A stretch of DNA of 60,663 bases from JBBQWS01 sp038210415 (GTDB lineage: Bacteria; Actinomycetota; Actinomycetes; Prado026), in NCBI GenBank assembly GCA_038210415.1, contig JBBQWS010000015.1:1-60663 (forward strand). Direction: 5' to 3'. Shown one piece after another: positions 31,103 through 40,478 of this stretch. Below the pieces are notes generated by a model that was not told the DNA's origin, ran no database searches, and saw nothing but the letters and a program-made list of their open reading frames with translations. The number at the start of each line of letters is the position of its first letter. The stretch's first letter is position 1. A program made the translations under genes and the position numbers.

Positions 31103-32530
31103 ATGACCGACACCATTGCCCCTGTCCCGACGCCGGTCACCTGGCCGGCGCACGATCCGGCAACCTGGCGCAACGTCCCCGCATCGTCTCTGCCGATCGA
31201 CCGCGCGCGGGTGGCGACTCTGCTGTCCGCGGAGTGGGAGAGGTTCGCGGCGCAGACTCCGGGCTCCGCAGCGCATCACGCCCGCGCTCTTGGCCCGCTG
31301 CCGCTCGGTGTGCCGTCCTCGTTCCAGCACTGGGACCCGTATCCGATCGCGATCACCTCGGCAGCGGGCGCGTGGCTCACCGACGTCGACGGCCGGAAGG
31401 TGCTCGACCTGTCGATGGGCTTCGGCGCGATGCTTGCCGGGCACCTCAACCCCACTGTCGTCGCAGCCGTGTCGCGTGCGCTCGAGACCGGCACGCTGTT
31501 CGTGACTCCCTCACCGTCGGCCACCGATGCTGCCGAGCGGTTCCAGCGCCGCTTCTCGCTCGACCAGCTGCGGTTCGCCAACTCTGGCACCGAGGCGACG
31601 ATGTACGCGCTGCGCACCGCTCGGGCCTTCACGAGCCGCAAGGCCATCATCAAGATCGAGGGCGGGTACCACGGCGGCTATGACGCCCTGCAGGTGTCGG
31701 TCAAGCCCGACGTCGCTGACGCCGGTCCCGAAGACGCACCAACCCCGGTCACGCCCTTTGAGGTGGAGGCCGGGACCGTCCACGTAGTCCCGTACAACGA
31801 CCTCGCGCGCTTGGAGCAGCTCCTCGACCAGTACGGCGCCGACGTCGCGTGCGTCTTCATGGAGCCGGTGCTGGAAAACATCGGCATCGTCGTCCCCGAC
31901 GCGGGCTATCTCGCCGGTGTCCGTGCCCTTTGCGATGCGCACGGCTCGCTGCTCGTCTTCGACGAGGTGAAGACCGGCCTCACCGCCGGCCCCGCAGGAG
32001 CCTCGCAGCGCCTCGGCGTCACGCCCGACCTCGTTGCGCTCGCGAAGAGCATCGGTGGCGGCCTCCCGCTCGCGGCATTCGGCGGTCGTGCCGAGGTCAT
32101 GGACTGCCTCACCGACGGCCGGATGCCTCACTTCGGCACGTACAACGGAAACCCGCTCGTCGTCGCAGCGGCGTTGGCGATCGACGAGATCGCGACGCCA
32201 GAGGCCCTCAGCGCGGCCGAGGCGCTCAACATCTCCGCGCTGACGGCGATGGACGCAATCATCGCCACGCACGGGCTGCCTGCCCATACCGTCGGCTTCG
32301 GCGTCAAGGGCGCGGTCACCTGGTCGCCGACGCCCGTCCGCACCTACCGCGACTACAAGCGCACGGACTTCGGCGCCGCAGAGCTCTCCTGGCTGTGGGG
32401 CGTCAACCGCGGCATCCTCACGCCGCCTGGGCTCGACGAGCAGTGGCTCGTGTCCTTGGCTCACACAGCAGCCGACATGAACCTCCTTGTCGAGGACTTC
32501 CGCGAACTCGCGGAGATGCTCAGGGCCTGA
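31103..32530 (+). CDS. Class III aminotransferase (GSA-aminomutase-like)
   Basis: 475 residues. The PLP fold is clear: LDLSMGFGAMLAGHLNPTVV, FANSGTEATMYALRTARAFT, GGYHGGYDALQVSVKP, LLVFDEVKTGLTAGPAGASQ, and the lysine segment VALAKSIGGGLPLAAFGGRA, where the lysine forms the Schiff base. It resembles glutamate-1-semialdehyde aminomutases in sequence, but the genome location says nothing about heme; omega-amino acid transaminases share the family. The substrate is unknown. The frame is intact. Confidence 0.9.
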   Translation: MTDTIAPVPTPVTWPAHDPATWRNVPASSLPIDRARVATLLSAEWERFAAQTPGSAAHHARALGPLPLGVPSSFQHWDPYPIAITSAAGAWLTDVDGRKVLDLSMGFGAMLAGHLNPTVVAAVSRALETGTLFVTPSPSATDAAERFQRRFSLDQLRFANSGTEATMYALRTARAFTSRKAIIKIEGGYHGGYDALQVSVKPDVADAGPEDAPTPVTPFEVEAGTVHVVPYNDLARLEQLLDQYGADVACVFMEPVLENIGIVVPDAGYLAGVRALCDAHGSLLVFDEVKTGLTAGPAGASQRLGVTPDLVALAKSIGGGLPLAAFGGRAEVMDCLTDGRMPHFGTYNGNPLVVAAALAIDEIATPEALSAAEALNISALTAMDAIIATHGLPAHTVGFGVKGAVTWSPTPVRTYRDYKRTDFGAAELSWLWGVNRGILTPPGLDEQWLVSLAHTAADMNLLVEDFRELAEMLRA

Positions 32531-33311
32531 TCGATCCGCCCGGGGGCTGGGGCCCGAGCGCCGGAGGAGGGGTCTCCTTGAGCAACGAGTCTCGGATCAG
32601 CGAGATCGCAGCCGAACTCGGCGTCCGGTCGCCGTGCCGTGTCGACACGTGCGTTCCGACGTTGCCGATCGCGTCCCAGACTTCGTTGGCGACCCAGTGC
32701 ACGTCCGAGGCGGTGACTGGTCGGCCACCAGCGTCAGCCCATCCGAGTTGCTCCAGTGCGCGAGCGATTTTGGTGGCGTTCAGCTGCTCGGCTGGCGAGG
32801 TGGCGATATGCAGCACGATGAGAACCGTCGCGGTCTGGTCGAAGTACGGCTTGGTCGGGATCAGGTGCTCGGCTAGCTGACCCCACAGCGCCGAGGTGCT
32901 CTGCTGCGCGGCTTTCCCGGCCTTGGAGAGCACCAGGTGGCCCTTGTACTTGCGCAGCAGCCCCGCCTTCTGGACGAACGTGCGAAACCCGAGCACCGGG
33001 TGGGCGTCGACCTCGCGAGAGACCGTGAAGATCCAACCGTCCATCGTCGGCAGGACCTCGGCGAGCTCCTTCACGTCGGTGGGCTTGAGATATCCGGCTG
33101 CCGTGAGCGGGATGCCTCCGACAGCGGCGCGGTTCAGTAGCCACTGATGGGCTCGTAGTGCCGACGCCAAGGTGGCGCCCACCGGCGTGGGTTCCGGGAT
33201 CTCTACGAGTTGGGTGAGTCGATCCACCAACGACTGTCCCAGTGAGCTCCCGTTGAGTCGGCTGAGCAGCTCGGCCAGGTGTGGATCGATTCGGTATCGG
33301 ACGTACTCCAT
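32520..33311 (-). CDS. Conserved protein with a PLTxAGYL motif, unknown function
   Basis: 263 residues. The segment GIPLTAAGYLKPTDVKELAEVLP and the later GLLRKYKGHLVLSKAGKAAQ are typical of actinobacterial proteins that share this motif with plasmid-borne pRiA4b ORF-3 relatives. The second piece looks like a small winged helix. No catalytic residues are evident. It is convergent with the aminotransferase, overlapping its 3' end by 11 bases. Confidence 0.65.
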   Translation of the reverse strand: MEYVRYRIDPHLAELLSRLNGSSLGQSLVDRLTQLVEIPEPTPVGATLASALRAHQWLLNRAAVGGIPLTAAGYLKPTDVKELAEVLPTMDGWIFTVSREVDAHPVLGFRTFVQKAGLLRKYKGHLVLSKAGKAAQQSTSALWGQLAEHLIPTKPYFDQTATVLIVLHIATSPAEQLNATKIARALEQLGWADAGGRPVTASDVHWVANEVWDAIGNVGTHVSTRHGDRTPSSAAISLIRDSLLKETPPPALGPQPPGGSIRP

Positions 33312-33375
33312 GGGTCCAACAGTCCCAGAGGGTCGCGCTGGTCGCCCACGGAATCGGGCTCCTGGCCGACGATTC

Positions 33376-33609
33376 CTACGGGTCGACGACCGTCACGGAT
33401 ACCAGGGTGACGCCCAGGTCGCGGACCTTCATCAGCAGCCCGTGCAGCTGAGCTTGGTCAGCGACGAGCCCGGTCAGGCCGGTGGTGCCGTCGTTTTCGT
33501 AGGTCAGCGTGAAGTCACCGAACCAGGCGGACCAGCGGTCGTCGAGGTGCCCGTCGACGCGAAGTTGGTAGCAGACGGGCGCCGACCCGCTGGCTGACTT
33601 GGCCATCAC
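33376..33609 (-). CDS. Small conserved actinobacterial protein
   Basis: 77 residues, YQLRVDGHLDDRWSAWFGDF, TLTYENDGTTGLTGLVADQA and QLHGLLMKVRDLGVTLVSVT. The same G-H-L-D-D-x-W-S-x-W-F and A-D-Q-A-x-L-H-G pattern occurs widely in actinomycetes; its function is unknown. It may start at the GTG (33609) or at the ATG (33606), which overlaps the DUF2306 stop. It is the last gene of a three-gene coupled train. Confidence 0.8.
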   Translation of the reverse strand: MMAKSASGSAPVCYQLRVDGHLDDRWSAWFGDFTLTYENDGTTGLTGLVADQAQLHGLLMKVRDLGVTLVSVTVVDP

Positions 33610-34292
33610 ACCGCGACCTTGGTGTTGGCTGTCCGGGGCTGGCGGCTGCCGGATCGCCGACGGATGACGTACTCAGCGACCATGAGGTTGATCGCCCAGC
33701 CGGCGCCCATCATGAAGTCGTAGCTGAGCTCGCTGGTGCCGAACACCGCCTTCCCGATCCCTAGCGTGAACGTCTGCGTGCCGGCGCCGAGGGCCAGTGC
33801 GTAGGCGCGGGTCATCCAGGCCTGGTGACGGGCGACATCACCGTGCCGGATCGAGGTGAATCCCAGGACGATGCTGGCGGCCATGCCCGAGCCGAACGCA
33901 AGCCGAAACACGTAGAGCAGGTCCCCGGTGCCGGGCTGGCGGGCGTAGACCAGGGTCATCCACAGCGCGGAGAACGCCACGGCCAAGCCCAGCCCTACGA
34001 GCACCCGTCCGGCCATGCGATGCCAGGCGGGTCGACGGCGCCGCAGAACGGCGGAGAACTGGAAGGCGCCGAGGACGGCGTACGCGAGGGCGCAGAGGAT
34101 GTGCACGACAATGGCTGTCGGCGAGGCAGCAGCGCGTGGGTTGGCGGGCAGCACATGCGCACCGCCAGCCAGCTCGACCAGGCGCATGGATCCGGCAACC
34201 GCGGGCACCAGCACGAGCGCGACCAGCGTGAACGGCACCCACCCGGGCGACCTGGTCGACCGGGTGGGTCGTGCTCCTGCTTGGTCGGTCAC
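33606..34292 (-). CDS. DUF2306-type membrane protein
   Basis: 228 residues from a GTG at 34292, overlapping the stop of the DUF4386 gene by 4 bases. Seven or so hydrophobic helices; HILCALAYAVLGAFQFSAVL, RMAGRVLVGLGLAVAFSALW, GFTSIRHGDVARHQAWMTRA and FMMGAGWAINLMVAEYVIRR are the family pieces. The paired histidines in IRHGDVARHQAWM may bind heme or metal. Function unknown; coupled to its neighbours. Confidence 0.82.
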   Translation of the reverse strand: MTDQAGARPTRSTRSPGWVPFTLVALVLVPAVAGSMRLVELAGGAHVLPANPRAAASPTAIVVHILCALAYAVLGAFQFSAVLRRRRPAWHRMAGRVLVGLGLAVAFSALWMTLVYARQPGTGDLLYVFRLAFGSGMAASIVLGFTSIRHGDVARHQAWMTRAYALALGAGTQTFTLGIGKAVFGTSELSYDFMMGAGWAINLMVAEYVIRRRSGSRQPRTANTKVAV

Positions 34293-34984
34293 TTGGCACC
34301 GGCCGGGTCGAGCTGCGAGCTGACGGTGCTGGGCACGGACGTGGGCAGAGCGGACGAGCTGCGCTGCTGGCGCCACAACGAGTAACCGAGGCCGACCATG
34401 GCGACGGCGGTGGGGATGGCGAACAGCCGCTCGTTGACGTGCGGGAACACCTTGATGCCGATGGTCGCGACGGTGCCGACGGCGAGGAGTGCGGCAGCCC
34501 ACCTGGCCAAGACGTTGGCGCGGAAGAGGGCGATGCCGAACACGAAGCCGCCGACCAGGTAGAGGACGCCGGTGACCATGTTGAAAGTCTTGAACGCGCC
34601 GATGTCTCCGGTCGCGGTGCCGCCGGTGGCTGCGGTGAGGATGTCGTTGACGTAGCCGGGTGCAAGGTGCGCCAGCGAAGGGAGGATGGTCACGCTGACG
34701 ACCTCGATGCCCATGAGGGCGAGCCAGCCGGCGCTGAACATGATGTAGCCGACGAGGCCGAGAACCCCCATCTGCCTCACCTGGCGCAGGTACATCCCCG
34801 TGATGCCCACGAGCGACAGGGCGGTCATGAGCATCTTCAGCATCTGCCGGAGCGTGAACTCGGTAGTGGTGGCGTAGCTGGCGTCCAGGTTGGGATGGCT
34901 GATCTGGACGCCGATGAACAAGACGCCCGCCGCGACGGCGCACAGGCCGGCCGCTCGAGTGAGTGTGGTGGAGGTGATGGTCAT
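34289..34984 (-). CDS. DUF4386-type membrane protein
   Basis: 231 residues, about six helices: AAGLCAVAAGVLFIGVQISH, LRQMLKMLMTALSLVGITGM, LGLVGYIMFSAGWLALMGIE, FNMVTGVLYLVGGFVFGIAL and ALFRANVLARWAAALLAVGT. DUF4386 proteins of unknown function are common in actinomycetes. This gene starts the minus-strand DUF4386-DUF2306-small protein train. It lies 125 bp downstream of the LuxR gene's 3' end, which shares the strand but is transcribed away from it. Confidence 0.82.
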   Translation of the reverse strand: MTITSTTLTRAAGLCAVAAGVLFIGVQISHPNLDASYATTTEFTLRQMLKMLMTALSLVGITGMYLRQVRQMGVLGLVGYIMFSAGWLALMGIEVVSVTILPSLAHLAPGYVNDILTAATGGTATGDIGAFKTFNMVTGVLYLVGGFVFGIALFRANVLARWAAALLAVGTVATIGIKVFPHVNERLFAIPTAVAMVGLGYSLWRQQRSSSALPTSVPSTVSSQLDPAGAK

Positions 34985-35109
34985 GTCTGCTCCCTGGTTC
35001 GAGGTCCGTGGCCCAGTGCCGCGGGATGACCTGAAGGTAGGGACGAAGGTGGTGACCCGGCGTCACCAAACGATGTGACTGACTGGGTGAGATCGGTGAG
35101 GCGGGTCGG

Positions 35110-37824
35110 CTACATCAAGCCGAGCTCACGCGCGCGCCGGACCGCGGCTCGGCGGCTGGTGACGGCGAGCTTGGTGAAGATGTGCCTCGTGTGGGTGCGC
35201 AGCGTGTTGTGCGAGACGAACAGCTCGCGGGCGATCTGCGGCCCGGTCAGCTCGCTGTCGAGCAGTCTGAGCACCTGCAGCTCCCGGTCGCTCAGGGGTT
35301 CAGCCGACGGCTGCGCCGGGTGCTGCTGCGACCCGTGTGTTTCGGCTGCTGGAGCGGCCCCCCCACTCAGCAGGCGTCGGGCGTGGTCGCGGCTGACGTC
35401 GTTCTGTTCGGCGTCGCGCAACAGCTCCGTCATCGGGGCTCCCTCGTCGAGGAAGAGCCGCGCGTAGCCATCCGGTTCCGGTGCCTGAACCAACGCCTGG
35501 GCGAGCGACTCCAAGGCCTGCCGCCGCTGTCCCCGCGCGTCGTGTGCCAGGGCCTGCAGCATGCGGATCTCGAGGAGACTCCCGGCACGACCGGCGGTCT
35601 CGGCTGCGCTCGACAGCCGCTCCAACAGCCGGGCTGCGTCGTCGAGCGCACCGGTGGTTGGCTGTCCCCGGTGTTGGGCGATCAGCAGCCGCACGAGGGT
35701 GAGGTGGTCGAACTCGCGTCGGTAGCTGACGTCGTCGGTGGTGGTCACGTTCCCCGCGCGCGCCCATTCGCCAGCATCCTGGAGCTTGCCTCTGCTGATC
35801 CAGATCCGGGCTCTGATCGCCGCGATCGGACGCACGTCCGGGAAGAACGCAGGCCGATAGAGCTGCTCGGCCTTGTCCAAGAGGGTGATGGCCTCCTGCG
35901 GGTCGCCCTCGGCGTCTCGGACTCGGCCCATGGCCACGAACCAGCGGTAGCCGCTCTCTCCCATCGCCGCGCGTTCCCCGAGCACCGCGGCCCGCTCGAG
36001 GTGTCGGTTAGCGCTCTCGAGGTCTCCGACCTCGCGGTCGATCTCGCTGATCCCCACGTGCAGGTCGGACGTTGCGCGCGCCACCGACTCGCCCTGGCTC
36101 TCGGCCAGCCGCAGCGCGCGCTCGTAGAGCCGGCGTGCCTCGCTGGGGCGACCCGCGACGAGCCACAGGTCGGCGAGAACTACGGTGCCGCTCAGCTCGT
36201 CGACGAGAGCGCCGGCTGCGTGCAGGCTCGCAACAGCCTGCGTGAACGTCTCCAGCGCGCCCGGCACGTCTCCCTGCGCCCACGCGGCAAGACCGAGGAA
36301 CCCGGCGGCACCACCTCGCGCCAGATGGTCGCTGGGGCCGGCGAGCTCCAGTGCGCGCAGGGCATGTTCCGACGTTGCCGCGGCATCGCCCCGGGCTTGC
36401 GCGAGCGAGGCGCGGAAGACGGCGATGGTCGCGGGCAAGGTACGCAGCTCCGATGTCTGGGCCCCCGGGGGAGCCGACCCCTCAGCCTGGGCAGCCAGCG
36501 CGCGTTCCGCGTCGTCGAGTCGGCGCTCGACCGCGACGAGGTCACCGGAGAACATGAGCATGTAGCCGTAGAAGACGCTGAGCACAGGGCTGCGCGGCAC
36601 AGCGTCGTCGGGCAGTGCCTTCAGCCAGCCGAGCAACATCGCCTCTTGTCGGTTGCGGCGGACCTCCGGCACCGCGAGTTCCATGAGGTAGGTCGCGCGG
36701 TCGAAGTCGCGCGCGGCCAACGCATGCCTGACCGCCTCGTCGGGTGAGTCGTTGATCTCGAACCACTGGCTTGCGCGCAGGTGGAGCAGCGGGACGAGCT
36801 CTGGTTGCTCGGCGTGCGTGCGGGCCCGCAGCACGTCTGCGAAGAGGTGGTGGTAGCGGAACCACTCCCGCCGGTCGTCCAGAGGGACGATGAACAGGTT
36901 GGCGCGGTCGAGGGCCGTCAGCATGTCGCCGCCGTGGTCGTCGCCGGTGACGGCGTCACACAGCGGTCCCGTGAACCGGTCAAGAACCGCAGACTGCAAC
37001 AGGAAACGGCGCACCGGGTCGGGTTGGTGGCGTAGCACCTCGTCGACCAGGTAGTCGACGATGTAGCGGTCGTCGCCGGCGAAGCGAGCGATGAAGCTGC
37101 TGGCGTCCTCGCGCCCCTGGATCGAGAGTGCAGCGAGCTGCAGCGCGGCGATCCAGCCCTCGGTGCGTTCCTCCAGCGCCGCGACGTCCGTCGGGGCCAG
37201 GTCCAACCCGGCCACCTCGTTGAGGTATGCGCCCGCCTCGTCGGAGGTGAAGCGCAGGTCCGCGGCACGGATCTCGGACAGCTCTCCGCGCACCCGCCAT
37301 CGAGACAGCGGCAGGTTGGGGTCGGCGCGCGTGCTGAGCAGGACGTGCACATGGGCCGGAAGGTGGTCCACGAAGAAGACGACGCCGTCGCTGACCTCGG
37401 GGCTGTCGACCAGGTGGTAGTCGTCGAGCACCAGCCAGATCTCGCCTGCCGCCGCCGCGAGCTCGTTCAGCAGCGTGGTCAGAAGGTGTTCGGTCGGCAA
37501 AGGGGAGGAGGCGACGAGCTCCAACGCAGTCGCGCCGATGCCGGGCGCCGCGGTCTGGAGCGCCGTCACCACGCACGTCCAGAAGGCGGCAGGGTCGGCG
37601 TCCTCCGGGTCGAGCGAGAGCCAGGCCACCGAATGGTCTTCCCCGGCCGTCTCGTGCAGCCAGTCCGCGAGGAGCGTCGTCTTGCCGAACCCGGGCGGGG
37701 CGGACAACAACGTCAGCCGCGACTGGGCTCCTCGTCGGAGACGCTCACGGAGTTGTGGGCGCGCCACGAGACCCGGTCGCAGCTTCGGGAGGTACAGCTT
37801 GGTCGCAATCACCGGACGTGCCAA
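35110..37824 (-). CDS. MalT-like LuxR-family transcriptional regulator (large)
   Basis: 904 residues. STAND ATPase with Walker A in SAPPGFGKTTLLADW (about 41-55), acidic IWLVLDDYHLVDSPEVSDGV for Walker B, and a long helical-repeat region of roughly 500 residues for ligand binding. LuxR helix-turn-helix at the end: PLSDRELQVLRLLDSELTGP, IARELFVSHNTLRTHTRHIF. No neighbour tells its regulon; the DUF4386 train lies just downstream. It differs from the 735-residue regulator at 7663 and is a separate lineage. Confidence 0.92.
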   Translation of the reverse strand: MARPVIATKLYLPKLRPGLVARPQLRERLRRGAQSRLTLLSAPPGFGKTTLLADWLHETAGEDHSVAWLSLDPEDADPAAFWTCVVTALQTAAPGIGATALELVASSPLPTEHLLTTLLNELAAAAGEIWLVLDDYHLVDSPEVSDGVVFFVDHLPAHVHVLLSTRADPNLPLSRWRVRGELSEIRAADLRFTSDEAGAYLNEVAGLDLAPTDVAALEERTEGWIAALQLAALSIQGREDASSFIARFAGDDRYIVDYLVDEVLRHQPDPVRRFLLQSAVLDRFTGPLCDAVTGDDHGGDMLTALDRANLFIVPLDDRREWFRYHHLFADVLRARTHAEQPELVPLLHLRASQWFEINDSPDEAVRHALAARDFDRATYLMELAVPEVRRNRQEAMLLGWLKALPDDAVPRSPVLSVFYGYMLMFSGDLVAVERRLDDAERALAAQAEGSAPPGAQTSELRTLPATIAVFRASLAQARGDAAATSEHALRALELAGPSDHLARGGAAGFLGLAAWAQGDVPGALETFTQAVASLHAAGALVDELSGTVVLADLWLVAGRPSEARRLYERALRLAESQGESVARATSDLHVGISEIDREVGDLESANRHLERAAVLGERAAMGESGYRWFVAMGRVRDAEGDPQEAITLLDKAEQLYRPAFFPDVRPIAAIRARIWISRGKLQDAGEWARAGNVTTTDDVSYRREFDHLTLVRLLIAQHRGQPTTGALDDAARLLERLSSAAETAGRAGSLLEIRMLQALAHDARGQRRQALESLAQALVQAPEPDGYARLFLDEGAPMTELLRDAEQNDVSRDHARRLLSGGAAPAAETHGSQQHPAQPSAEPLSDRELQVLRLLDSELTGPQIARELFVSHNTLRTHTRHIFTKLAVTSRRAAVRRARELGLM

Positions 37825-37994
37825 GGCATCCCCGTCCCGAGCTGTTCAACCGTGTCGATGGGCAATGCCACACCTCACGCTAGTGCAGCGACCGGGCTCG
37901 GGACCTCCGGCCCTCGACGCGCGGGTGACCATGAGCGAGAGTCAGCCCCAGGGGTGTGGGCACTTCCTGACCGACGACTCTCGAGGAGACTCCC

Positions 37995-38573
37995 TTGAGC
38001 ACCACCCGCAGGGCCGCGCTGGGGATCGGGGGTGCGCTCCTCGTCCTCGGCGTCCCCACCGGCCTCGGCGTCCTGGCAGCAGGACAGCAGACGCCCGGTG
38101 GGGTCGTCGCGGACGTGACGACCATTACCGAGACGGTGCCGATCACCGAGACCGCGACGGCGACGGTCTCCGAGACGGCGACGGTGACCGCGCCGCCGGT
38201 GACGCAGACCGCGTCGGTCACCGCCACCCAGACTCAGACCGCGACGACACACCAGACGAGCACGGCCACGTCGCGTCAGACGACCACGCAGACCGCCGTG
38301 CGGACCTCGACGCGGGTTGTGCCCGGTCCGACCACGACGCGTACGCTGCCCGGGGGGCAGGTCGTGATCTCCGTCGGTCCCAGCGTCACCGAGACCTTCA
38401 CGATCACCCCGACGCCTCTGTTCGCCATCACCGGCGGCGCCGTCATCCCGGTGGCTCACAACAGCGCCTGGAGCTACTGGCCGTTCGCCGCAGCGATCTT
38501 GGTGCTGTTCGCCGTCACGGCTCTCGTGGTGTGGTCGGGCGACCGGATCCCGCGGGGGGCGAGGCACCGCTGA
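37995..38573 (+). CDS. Thr-rich surface-type protein with C-terminal membrane helix
   Basis: 192 residues from a TTG preceded by CGAGGAG. The N terminus has a hydrophobic helix (IGGALLVLGVPTGLGVLAAG). Residues about 40-125 are a low-complexity Thr/Val/Glu/Ala tract with T-E-T-A, T-A-T-V and T-Q-T units. A C-terminal helix (AAILVLFAVTALVVWSGDRI) is followed by a basic end. The tract is likely an extended or glycosylated stalk. No catalytic domain. The repeated units are prone to slippage. Confidence 0.7.
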   Translation: MSTTRRAALGIGGALLVLGVPTGLGVLAAGQQTPGGVVADVTTITETVPITETATATVSETATVTAPPVTQTASVTATQTQTATTHQTSTATSRQTTTQTAVRTSTRVVPGPTTTRTLPGGQVVISVGPSVTETFTITPTPLFAITGGAVIPVAHNSAWSYWPFAAAILVLFAVTALVVWSGDRIPRGARHR

Positions 38574-38673
38574 CAGCGAGCCGAAGCAGTCTGCAACCAC
38601 GTCTCCGAGCCATGACGGGGGTTACAGTCGCAAGTCACGGAGCCGTTCAGGCTTCCGGGCTCGAGGAGCCACC

Positions 38674-38802
38674 ATGGCCGACAAGTCGCCGCGACAGCAC
38701 ATGCAGAAGAAGACGGCCGGCAAGTCCATCAAGGAGAAGCGGCTCGACAAGAAGGCGAAGTCGTCCTCCAACGAGATCATCCCCGCCACCAAGAAGTCCT
38801 GA
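38674..38802 (+). CDS. Small basic protein, 42 residues
   Basis: MADKSPRQHMQKKTAGKSIK, then EKRLDKKAKSSSNEI, behind GAGGAG. Very rich in lysine with no hydrophobic core. Similar tiny lysine-rich proteins with S-P-R-x-x-M-x-K-K occur in many actinomycetes, of unknown role, perhaps nucleic acid binding. It is below the usual length of annotated genes and easily missed. Confidence 0.7.
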   Translation: MADKSPRQHMQKKTAGKSIKEKRLDKKAKSSSNEIIPATKKS

Positions 38803-38807
38803 GGCGC

Positions 38808-39866
38808 TCACGCGAACGGGACGGGGACAAAAGGGGTCCGGTCCGGTGGGCCTGGGGCGATGAGCACGTCCGGGGTGCCGCCGGTCGAGTCGGGAAGCGT
38901 CACCACCACGGACGCAAACGTGATTCCGTCGTCGCCCGACCGTCCCGGGACCATGCAGATGCCGGTGGCGGAGTCCGACAGCAGAGCCTGTACGTCGGCC
39001 GGCCCTGACACGGCTGCGACGCTCTCGTCGAGGCGCGACATGCGGGCCGCCGTCGACCCGTTCGCCCGGTCGTCGCTCCCATGCGTGGGCGGTGGCGTCC
39101 CGTCGGCGATCGGGTGGTTGGTGTGCCAGCGCCGCTTCGGAAGGGTCACGTCGTTGCGGTACTCGCGGACGACGCCGCCCCCGCACTCGAAGCCTCGGAC
39201 CCCTTCGGGCGAGGCAAGCGTGTAGGCCTGGCCACTGGCGTGCGGCAGTCGCTGCACGAGCTCGACGGCCGCCTCGAGCGAAGGCTGGGACAGCAAGGCG
39301 CGTACGACGAAGGCGACCGGAACGCCGTCGCGGTCGGTGGGCAGCTGGGCGAGGGTGTTGACCATGACGGCCAACCCCGCGTCGTTCGCCCCGCAGAGCC
39401 CGACCATGCCCGCTCGGCTCAGCAACACCTGGCGGGGACGGCCCTTGGGCTGCACCCGCAACGCGACCTGGCTGCCGTCCATCCAGGAGTCGAGATCCAT
39501 GTTCTGGCCGACGACCGACACGTCGACGTGGTCGACGACTGCGATGACGCTGCAGCCGCCCCCGGCCGTCGAGCCCAGCCACCAGGCCTCGTCCATGCAG
39601 TTCAGGGCGAACGCCTCGGCCGCGCTGATGCCGGCGCCCACAGCCAGGCCCTCGACCTCTTCGACGAGGTCGGGCAGCCAGCGTCTGGTGGTGGCCAGGA
39701 AGCCGGACTCGTGGGCGATCGTGTGGATCAACGGATCGAGGTCGTGCCCAGCCAGGGCGGCTTCGCGCCTCCAGACGTCCAGCAGAGCGCGGATCTGCAG
39801 ACGTGTGGCCTCACCGTGCCCATGGCCGATCGACCGGGGGTCGCCGCCGGCGGTTACGGTGTGCAT
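38808..39866 (-). CDS. C45-family peptidase / acyltransferase-like protein
   Basis: 352 residues from MHTVTAGGDPRSIGHGHGEA; a GTG at 39893 is an alternative start abutting the stop of the upstream gene. The family signs are FALNCMDEAWWLGSTAGGGC (Cys105 becomes the N-terminal nucleophile after self-cleavage), VVGQNMDLDSWM, GMVGLCGANDAGLAVMVNTL and KRRWHTNHPIADGT. Members hydrolyse or transfer acyl chains, as isopenicillin N acyltransferase does; the substrate here is unknown. Confidence 0.85.
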   Translation of the reverse strand: MHTVTAGGDPRSIGHGHGEATRLQIRALLDVWRREAALAGHDLDPLIHTIAHESGFLATTRRWLPDLVEEVEGLAVGAGISAAEAFALNCMDEAWWLGSTAGGGCSVIAVVDHVDVSVVGQNMDLDSWMDGSQVALRVQPKGRPRQVLLSRAGMVGLCGANDAGLAVMVNTLAQLPTDRDGVPVAFVVRALLSQPSLEAAVELVQRLPHASGQAYTLASPEGVRGFECGGGVVREYRNDVTLPKRRWHTNHPIADGTPPPTHGSDDRANGSTAARMSRLDESVAAVSGPADVQALLSDSATGICMVPGRSGDDGITFASVVVTLPDSTGGTPDVLIAPGPPDRTPFVPVPFA

Positions 39867-39893
39867 CGCGCCATTGTGGCCGACGATCCGCAC

Positions 39894-40226
39894 TCAGTGA
39901 TCGGGGTCGATGTGGTAGCCGCGATCGGCCATGACGGCCCGAACCGCCTCTTCGGCCTCCGCTATCGCCTTCCGTGGTCGGTCGACGTAGCGCACCTGCA
40001 AGTGGTTGAAGGCGGCTTCGTACGCCTGCTGCTGGTCTGGTCCCACTGCAGTCAAGGGCTCGCCGGGTGCAACGAATCCCGGGGCGACGACCGAGGTCGC
40101 GGACTCGCGAGGCAGCGGCGACCGAGCCAGGCCGGTTCCAGCGGCTCGCCGGCGGAACACGAAGGCCGCGACGACCAACGCGAGCAGACCGCCGACCATC
40201 AGCGCTGCCGCGACGGTGCGTGACAT
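39894..40226 (-). CDS. Small single-helix membrane protein
   Basis: 110 residues: an N-terminal helix (VAAALMVGGLLALVVAAFVF) then a 75-residue outside or cytoplasmic part with AVGPDQQQAYEAAFNHLQVR and EEAVRAVMADRGYHIDPDH. The latter resembles the helical C-terminal regions of small actinobacterial membrane proteins of unknown role. It ends right before the C45 gene on the same strand. Confidence 0.65.
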   Translation of the reverse strand: MSRTVAAALMVGGLLALVVAAFVFRRRAAGTGLARSPLPRESATSVVAPGFVAPGEPLTAVGPDQQQAYEAAFNHLQVRYVDRPRKAIAEAEEAVRAVMADRGYHIDPDH

Positions 40227-40478
40227 GCCCGTTCACCTCCGGCTGTGCCTGCTTCCGTTGCTCTGCACGGTTCCCCGGACGAGGCAGCCGAAACGCAGGA
40301 GCGGGCAGGATGCTGCGATCGGGTGACCCGTGCGGCACACTGGGGGTGAGGGACTAGACCAATCGGCTGGTCCCGAGGTCGCGTGCGACGTGCCAGCAGG
40401 CACGGGTGTCTCCTTCTCCCACGAGCGGGTGTCCAGCATCAACGGCCCCCGTTTCGTCCTGGAAGGACACCTGTACCC

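Noticed and set aside
30915..31106. A 63-codon frame ending in the start of the aminotransferase gene
   Set aside because: The 4-base overlap is suggestive, but the peptide has no domain and the frame begins next to the riboswitch. It is more likely 5' leader DNA.
31103..32530. Assigning the aminotransferase as hemL of heme synthesis
   Set aside because: No heme genes are adjacent, and the family also includes many omega-amino acid transaminases; the substrate cannot be told from sequence.
37995..38573. Reading the Thr-rich tract as a DNA repeat or CRISPR-like array
   Set aside because: The units are short, irregular codon repeats inside an open frame with a helix at each end. They encode a stalk and are not spacers.
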